Shown here one piece after another: positions 1 through 4,219 of a DNA stretch of 6,192 bases. Source of the DNA: Clostridia bacterium (GTDB lineage Bacteria; Bacillota; Clostridia; Oscillospirales; SIG627); the NCBI GenBank assembly GCA_017453605.1, contig JAFTEP010000079.1, forward strand, positions 1 through 6,192. Reading direction: 5' to 3'. Within the stretch, counting starts at the first letter, position 1. The number at the start of each line of letters is the position of its first letter. The notes under the pieces are model-generated. The model did not search any database, was not told the DNA's origin, and saw nothing but the letters and a program-made list of their open reading frames with translations. Position numbers and translations under genes: made by a program.

Positions 1-1
1 C

Positions 2-2041
2 TTCGCCGTCGTCCACAAGCCCCGGCGCCGCGATCCCGACGCCGTTCCTTCCGCCGGAGACGTCGTGATCGACAACGGCTGGTCGATCTTTTGTCCCGAT
101 ATCACCGACAAGGTGCTCTACAACGCCGCGAGGGATCTCGAAGACTATTTTGCGGTGTCTATGGGCGTTTTCGTCGGCTTCAATCTTCCCTCTGCGCACA
201 GGATCGAATACCTTGTCGATCCCTCCATGGACGAAAAGTCCTACAGACTGACCGTCACGGAGGATAAGATCGTCCTCTCGGGGCCGACTTCGTTCACCGC
301 CGCCCGCGCCGGGTATTTCTTAGAGGACCTTCTCAATCTCGCCGAGGCGCCGTTCATAAAGCCTCAGGACGTCACCCGCCGCTTTCTTTACGCTCCGCGA
401 ATGATCCATTCCGGACTCTGGCTCGACGTTTTCCCCGACACCTACATCCGCCAGGCGGCTCACGCGGGCTTTACCTCGCTTCTCGTCTTCGTGCACGCGT
501 TCGACAGGGACCGCCACGGCTACAACGATTTCAACGATCTGATCCGCCGCGCCGCGGAATACGGGCTCGACGTCTACGCCTACAGCATGATGCTCTCCAA
601 GGCGTACCCCGAGGGCGAGGAAGGGGAGAAGTTCTACGATTCTCTCTACGGCGAGCTTTTCCGCCGCTGCCCGGGTCTCAAGGGTGTCGTGTTCGTCGGC
701 GAATCCGTCGAATTCCCCAGCCGCGACGAGAACACGTCCGGAATGCTGCGCCACGACAACATAGGTCCCGACGGTCACAGGATCATAAAAAAGGTCAGCC
801 CCGGCTGGTGGCCCTGCTGGGACTACTATAAATGGGTCAATATGGTAAAGGGTATCATCCGCCGCGAAAAGAGCGACGCGGATATAGTGTTCTGGTCCTA
901 TAACTGGGGCTACGTCGCGGAGGACAAGCGCATCGCGCTGATCGACTCCCTTCCGACAGACATATCGCTTCTGGTGACCTTTGAAATGTTCGAGGACGTC
1001 GAAAGAAAGGGCGTTCCCGGCAGGTCGGTCGACTACTCGATCTTCTTCGAGGGCCCCGGAAAGTATTTCGTCAGCGAGGCGAAGGCGGCAAAGCGCCGCG
1101 GCATAAGGCTCTATTCGATGACCAACACCGCAGGTCTCTGCTGGGACGTCGGCGTGATCCCGTATATGCCCGCGCCCTATCAGTGGCTGAAGCGCTATAA
1201 GGAAATGAGAAAGGCGCACGACGACTGGGGACTCTGCGGCACGATGGACAGCCATCACTTCGGCTGGACGCCGTCCTTTATCTCGGACTTTGCAAAATGG
1301 ATGTTCGAGGCTCCCGACAGCGATCCCGAAAAGGTCCTCCGCGCACTCGCGGCAAGGGACTTCTCGGCCGAGTCCGCGGACGACGTTCTCAAAGCCTACA
1401 GGCTTTTCAGCGACGCCGTTAATCAGCTCATTTCCACCAACTACGATCAGTACGGACCGATGCGCGTCGGCGCGGCTTATCCCTTGATCCTGAACGATGA
1501 TTTCTTCACCTTCTCCTCTCCGTCCTACGCCGTCCACGGCAGGAATGTGATCTGCATCCCGATGTATATGAAAGGTTCCTCTTGGGGCAATATGGCGGAT
1601 CAAAGGATTCACGACACCTTCGTCGGCATAAGAAACCTCTATTCCGAGAGCGAAAAGATGTTCGACGAGGGAGCCGCTCTTCTCGAGAAGGCGCTTGAGA
1701 CCATTCCCGAACGCAAAATGGAGGACGCAAAACGCATTTGCAACCTCTGCCGCTTCATCGCGGTCTGCATCCGCACCGCAGTCAACGTCAAGGACTGGTA
1801 TCTGAAAAAGTTTGCTTTCAACGCCGCCGACGAGGACGGGAAGAAAAAGATCGCTCCCGAAATGCTTTCTATCGCCGAAAAAGAGATCGAAAACGCCCGC
1901 GGCGCGATCCCGATGGTCGACTTCGATTCCCGCCTCGGATTCGAGCCCTCTATGGAGTATATGTGCGACGCGGAGCACATCCGCGCCAAGATCGCGGCTA
2001 CAGAACGCGTCATCGAAACGGAACTCAAGCCATATCTCTGA
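2..2041 (+). CDS. Glycoside-hydrolase-like protein (GH20/GH67-type architecture), 5'-partial
   Basis: This is the 3' part of a gene; 679 residues are visible. The frame is open to the left edge. The GTG at 65 is not a convincing start because no ribosome binding site precedes it and the frame continues upstream with plausible protein. Numbering from base 2, residues about 20-130 look like the small alpha/beta domain that precedes the barrel in GH20 and GH67 enzymes (YRLTV from residue 81, then an xxIVLSG strand and a helix). Residues about 135-430 look like a TIM barrel: it begins near GLWLDV (D142), has a strand ending in VVFVGE (E234, a candidate catalytic acid, with E237 close by) and carries HHFGW at 418-422. 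The remaining roughly 250 residues are mostly helical. I infer a sugar-cleaving enzyme acting on an oligosaccharide or glycoconjugate. I cannot assign a family or substrate, and secretion cannot be judged without the N-terminus. It ends 41 bases before a terminator hairpin. Confidence 0.7.
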   Translation, partial: FAVVHKPRRRDPDAVPSAGDVVIDNGWSIFCPDITDKVLYNAARDLEDYFAVSMGVFVGFNLPSAHRIEYLVDPSMDEKSYRLTVTEDKIVLSGPTSFTAARAGYFLEDLLNLAEAPFIKPQDVTRRFLYAPRMIHSGLWLDVFPDTYIRQAAHAGFTSLLVFVHAFDRDRHGYNDFNDLIRRAAEYGLDVYAYSMMLSKAYPEGEEGEKFYDSLYGELFRRCPGLKGVVFVGESVEFPSRDENTSGMLRHDNIGPDGHRIIKKVSPGWWPCWDYYKWVNMVKGIIRREKSDADIVFWSYNWGYVAEDKRIALIDSLPTDISLLVTFEMFEDVERKGVPGRSVDYSIFFEGPGKYFVSEAKAAKRRGIRLYSMTNTAGLCWDVGVIPYMPAPYQWLKRYKEMRKAHDDWGLCGTMDSHHFGWTPSFISDFAKWMFEAPDSDPEKVLRALAARDFSAESADDVLKAYRLFSDAVNQLISTNYDQYGPMRVGAAYPLILNDDFFTFSSPSYAVHGRNVICIPMYMKGSSWGNMADQRIHDTFVGIRNLYSESEKMFDEGAALLEKALETIPERKMEDAKRICNLCRFIAVCIRTAVNVKDWYLKKFAFNAADEDGKKKIAPEMLSIAEKEIENARGAIPMVDFDSRLGFEPSMEYMCDAEHIRAKIAATERVIETELKPYL

Positions 2042-2081
2042 TATATCCCGGCTCAACTCTGAAAAGAACGACAAATAGAAA

Positions 2082-2111
2082 ACGCGCGCCGCAAAGATAT
2101 GCGGTGCGCGT
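2082..2111. terminator. Probable bidirectional Rho-independent terminator
   Basis: A 12-bp stem (2082-2093 with 2100-2111) closes a 6-nt loop, AAGATA. All pairs are Watson-Crick except one G-T pair (2088/2105). The + strand continues with ATTTTG. The - strand continues with a T-rich run (GTTTTCTATTT). It lies 41 bases after the stop codon of the left gene and 21 bases after the stop codon of the convergent transporter gene, so it can end both transcripts. The - strand T-run is the better of the two. Confidence 0.8.
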
Positions 2112-2131
2112 ATTTTGACGGAATGAAAGTT

Positions 2132-2650
2132 TTATGATTTTTTGATCTTGTCGATATCTTTTATTTTGGCGAGCCCGAGCAAGATCAGAAACGCGGCGGC
2201 GATCCCGATAAGTCCCTGCACGACGTTTCCGGGCACGCTCGCGGCGGCGCCGATGCCCTTGCCAAGGAAGATGAACGAATAGCCGAAATATCCCGCGACC
2301 ATCACGGATTCTCCGACGGCGGCAGCTATGATAAAAGACAGATGAGGATTCATTTTCTTCTTTAACGAGGCGTACAGAAGCGCAAAGACAAGAGAGGTCG
2401 CTCCCTTGATTATGAACGTTCCGGGAACGTAATATCCGTATCCCGCGAGAAGATCCGCAAGCCCCGAGCCGATACCGCCCGCCAGAAAGCCCCAGATCGG
2501 ACCGAGAAGCCAGCCGGAGAGCAAGACGACGCAGTCGCCGAGGTTCTTGTATCCGGTCGCCGACGGCACTCTGACCAGCATCGTCGCGGCGCAGGTCAGC
2601 GCGGCGAGCAGTCCTGTCAGCGTTATTGTGAGAAGATGCTTGTTCTTCAT
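2132..2650 (-). CDS. ECF transporter S component (substrate-binding membrane subunit), possibly for vitamin B6
   Basis: This encodes a 172-residue, very hydrophobic protein of the usual size for energy-coupling factor S components. I see about five or six membrane segments: roughly 6-27, 40-60, 61-75, 78-96, 104-129 and 137-160. A short basic tail follows (KIKDIDKIKKS). The first helix carries an AxxxA pattern (A17/A21), which in this family packs against the shared EcfT subunit. The signatures LGDCVVLLSG (37-46), LLGPIWG (48-54), ADLLAGY (65-71), FIIKG (79-83) and GNVVQG (141-146) resemble the riboflavin/pyridoxine-type S proteins (ECF-ribofla_trS/COG4720, from memory). No EcfA or EcfT gene is in the window, so it probably uses a shared module encoded elsewhere. 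The start at 2650 is chosen because GAGGA lies 7 bases upstream on this strand. An in-frame ATG at 2725 lacks a binding site and would put the control region inside the gene. The B6 guess rests on the divergent MocR gene. Confidence 0.85.
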   Translation of the reverse strand: MKNKHLLTITLTGLLAALTCAATMLVRVPSATGYKNLGDCVVLLSGWLLGPIWGFLAGGIGSGLADLLAGYGYYVPGTFIIKGATSLVFALLYASLKKKMNPHLSFIIAAAVGESVMVAGYFGYSFIFLGKGIGAAASVPGNVVQGLIGIAAAFLILLGLAKIKDIDKIKKS

Positions 2651-2657
2651 GGCTCTT

Positions 2658-2662
2658 TCCTC
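2658..2662 (-). promoter_or_regulatory. Ribosome binding site of the S-component gene
   Basis: On the - strand this reads GAGGA, 7 bases before the ATG at 2650. It settles the start codon in favour of the 172-residue form. It directly abuts the -35 element of the divergent regulator promoter (2663-2668). Confidence 0.75.
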
Positions 2663-2691
2663 TTGACTTTTCTGTTTTAGTATATTATAAT
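2663..2691 (+). promoter_or_regulatory. Promoter of the MocR regulator gene
   Basis: TTGACT (2663-2668), a 17-base spacer and TATAAT (2686-2691) form a near-consensus sigma-A-type promoter reading toward the regulator. Transcription should begin near 2698, inside the left arm of the inverted repeat at 2695-2702. That is where an autorepressor would be expected to bind. The promoter lies within the leader of the divergent transporter gene, so the two promoters probably cannot be occupied together. Confidence 0.75.
2684..2689 (-). promoter_or_regulatory. -10 element of the S-component promoter
   Basis: The - strand reads TATAAT here, overlapping the regulator's -10 on the other strand. The hexamer 17 bases upstream (2707-2712, ATTTTA on the - strand) is a poor -35. 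A good -10 with a weak -35 suits a promoter that needs an activator. A neighbouring TATACT (2679-2684) is an alternative -10 and also lacks a good -35. Confidence 0.5.
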
Positions 2692-2694
2692 CAG

Positions 2695-2744
2695 AACTGG
2701 TCACATTAAAATAACCAAAACGCAAAATTATTTTAAGACCAGTT
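2695..2744. promoter_or_regulatory. Inverted-repeat operator candidate for the MocR regulator
   Basis: Two perfect 8-bp arms, AACTGGTC (2695-2702) and GACCAGTT (2737-2744), are separated by 34 AT-rich bases, with 42 bp between their centres (about four helical turns). The left arm lies on the predicted transcription start of the regulator gene and between the -10 and -35 positions of the transporter gene. The right arm lies about 60-67 bases upstream of the predicted transporter start. Widely spaced paired half-sites suit the dimeric MocR family, as in GabR. That this regulator binds here is inference. Confidence 0.6.
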
Positions 2745-2759
2745 TTAATTTTTCTATGC

Positions 2760-2763
2760 GGAG
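2760..2763 (+). promoter_or_regulatory. Ribosome binding site of the MocR gene
   Basis: GGAG lies 6 bases before the ATG at 2770 and supports that start. Confidence 0.7.
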
Positions 2764-2769
2764 TAAGAA

Positions 2770-4140
2770 ATGAAAGAAAAGCTCTATATTCAGATCTATA
2801 AGAAACTAAAGAGCGATATCCTATCCGGGGCTCTTTATGCCGGCGCTAAGCTTCCGTCGAAGCGTCAGTGCGCGCGCACCTGGGGAGCGAGCGTCATCAC
2901 CGTCGAAAACGCTTACGCTCTTCTTGTCGACGAGGGCTTTGTCGTCCCGCGCGAGAGGAGCGGATATTACGTCGCGGGTCTTTCCGTGACGGGCGCCAGG
3001 CCGTTGAGCAGAGAGGTAAGAGCATCCGGCGGATATTCGGGAGAAGTCCCGGTCGATCTGAGCCGCGGAGCTATCTCTCCGGAATTCTTTCCCTTTTCAT
3101 CCTGGGCGCGCATAATGCGCCGACAGCTCACGGAACGGAGCTCGCAGATCCTCGGCGGGACCGGAGTAAAAGGCGCCGGCGAATTAAGAGAGGCGATCTG
3201 CGGCTATCTTTTCCGTACGAGGGGTATAGACGCAGACCCCGATAACGTCGTTATCGGCGCGGGACCAGACCACCTTTGCAATCTTCTTCTGCAGCTTCTT
3301 AAAAAAGACCGTGTTTACGGAGCGGAAGATCCCGGCTATCTTCGTTTTTTCGAGATCTGCCGCGTCAACGGCGCAAAATGCGTTCCGCTTTCTCTCGACG
3401 GGAGGGGAGTGAGTTTGGATGCTCTCGAAAATACTCCGGCTTCCGTTCTGCACCTGACGCCCTCTCACCATTTCCCGACCGGCTGCGTGATGGACGCTCC
3501 GCGCAGGCTCGCCGTGCTAAACTGGGCTTATTCCCATCCCGACAGGTTTGTCGTTGAGGACGATTTCGAGAGCGAATTTTCTTTCCGTCCGAAACCCGAG
3601 AACCCTCTCTTTGCTCTCGACACAGGTGAGAGAGTCATATATATGAACACCTTCTCGCGCACTATTGCGCCGTCCGTGAGGATCAGCTATATGATCCTTC
3701 CGCCCGGGCTTATGAGATTATTCGAGAAAGAGCTCGGCTTCTATTCCTGCAGCGTGAGCGCGCTTGAACAGTTCACCCTCGCTCAGTTCATCAGCGACGG
3801 CTTTTTCGAGCGCCACATTTACCGCACGTCAAAACTATACCTGAAAAAAAGAGAGCGAGTCACCGGGATCATTTTCTCTTCTCCTTTCGCGGACAAACTG
3901 ACTCCCGTCGGCGAAAGCACCGGGCTCCACTTTCTCGTTCGCGTCGACACATCTCTTTCACGCGACGCGCTTGCCGCTCTCGCCGCTTCAAGCGGGATAA
4001 GGCTCAGATTTCTTTCCGATTACACTCTGAGCCCGCCTTCGGACGGCGAAAAACCGGTCGTCATCGTCAATTATCCCGGCATTGACGAGAAGGCACTCGA
4101 AGAAGCTCTCGGGCGCCTCGAAAACAGCCTTAAAACTTGA
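2770..4140 (+). CDS. MocR-family (GntR/aminotransferase fusion) transcriptional regulator with altered PLP site
   Basis: This encodes 456 residues, normal for MocR proteins. Residues about 5-69 are a GntR-type winged helix (KLPSKRQCA, then ITVENAYALLVDEGF as the recognition region, ending SGYYVAG). A short linker of about 25-30 residues follows. Residues about 95-455 form a fold-type I aminotransferase-like domain with EDPGY (186-190), TPSHHFPTG, VEDDFESEF (262-270) and TFSRTIAPSVRISY (294-307). Numbering lines up without gaps with Bacillus subtilis GabR as I remember it: Y190, R192, D264 and R304 match Y205, R207, D279 and R319. However, the PLP lysine (K312) is R297 and the PLP-contacting Tyr (Y281) is F266. 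Such proteins usually sense PLP or an amino acid and act on a divergent gene. Here that gene is the transporter S component, which suggests control of vitamin B6 or related uptake. Autoregulation is likely from the operator position. I see no terminator before the next gene. Confidence 0.92.
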   Translation: MKEKLYIQIYKKLKSDILSGALYAGAKLPSKRQCARTWGASVITVENAYALLVDEGFVVPRERSGYYVAGLSVTGARPLSREVRASGGYSGEVPVDLSRGAISPEFFPFSSWARIMRRQLTERSSQILGGTGVKGAGELREAICGYLFRTRGIDADPDNVVIGAGPDHLCNLLLQLLKKDRVYGAEDPGYLRFFEICRVNGAKCVPLSLDGRGVSLDALENTPASVLHLTPSHHFPTGCVMDAPRRLAVLNWAYSHPDRFVVEDDFESEFSFRPKPENPLFALDTGERVIYMNTFSRTIAPSVRISYMILPPGLMRLFEKELGFYSCSVSALEQFTLAQFISDGFFERHIYRTSKLYLKKRERVTGIIFSSPFADKLTPVGESTGLHFLVRVDTSLSRDALAALAASSGIRLRFLSDYTLSPPSDGEKPVVIVNYPGIDEKALEEALGRLENSLKT

Positions 4141-4157
4141 CAAAACTGTTTTCAAGT
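4135..4157. promoter_or_regulatory. 23-bp imperfect palindrome, operator candidate for the GH36-like gene
   Basis: The outer arms ACTTGA (4135-4140) and TCAAGT (4152-4157) match perfectly. Counting inward around the centre at 4146, 9 of 11 base pairs are symmetric. The palindrome covers the -35 element and the first part of the spacer of the promoter ahead of the GH36-like gene, a typical site for a repressor such as a LacI- or GntR-type sugar regulator. It differs from the MocR half-sites, so another regulator is likely. Its identity is not visible in this window. Confidence 0.5.
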
Positions 4158-4165
4158 GGTATCAT
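4137..4165 (+). promoter_or_regulatory. Promoter of the GH36-like gene
   Basis: TTGACA (4137-4142) is a perfect -35, followed by a 17-base spacer and TATCAT (4160-4165) as -10. A TATAAT at 4165-4170 is closer to consensus but sits 22 bases from the -35. The -35 overlaps the TGA stop codon (4138-4140) of the regulator gene, so the promoter begins within that gene's end. The expected transcript start is near 4172, giving a leader of about 48 bases. Confidence 0.8.
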
Positions 4166-4206
4166 ATAATTATATTTTCAGACCGGCTTTCGCCGAGATC
4201 TTTCCC

Positions 4207-4212
4207 GGAGGA
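4207..4212 (+). promoter_or_regulatory. Ribosome binding site of the GH36-like gene
   Basis: GGAGGA lies 7 bases before the ATG at 4220. This strong site fixes the start of a reading frame that stays open to the right edge of the window. Confidence 0.85.
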
Positions 4213-4219
4213 TCATCTT

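Noticed and set aside
65..67. GTG at 65 as the start of the left gene
   Set aside because: No ribosome binding site precedes it, and the frame stays open to the window edge with plausible coding sequence, so the true start is most likely outside.
320..2074. Long open frame of 584 codons on the - strand opposite the left gene
   Set aside because: It lies antisense to a well-formed hydrolase-like protein, has no ribosome binding site I can see, and its translation is low-complexity and rich in Arg, Val and Asp. It is a by-product of GC-biased codon positions.
2651..2725. Longer form of the S component starting at the ATG at 2725
   Set aside because: It would add 25 polar residues with no ribosome binding site ahead and would include the promoter and operator region. 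The ATG at 2650 has GAGGA 7 bases upstream and starts just before the first membrane helix.
2695..2755. The inverted repeat plus following T-rich stretch as an attenuator or terminator in the regulator leader
   Set aside because: The predicted transcript starts near 2698, so the left arm would be only partly transcribed. The loop of 34 bases is long and the stem is short. A DNA operator is the better reading.
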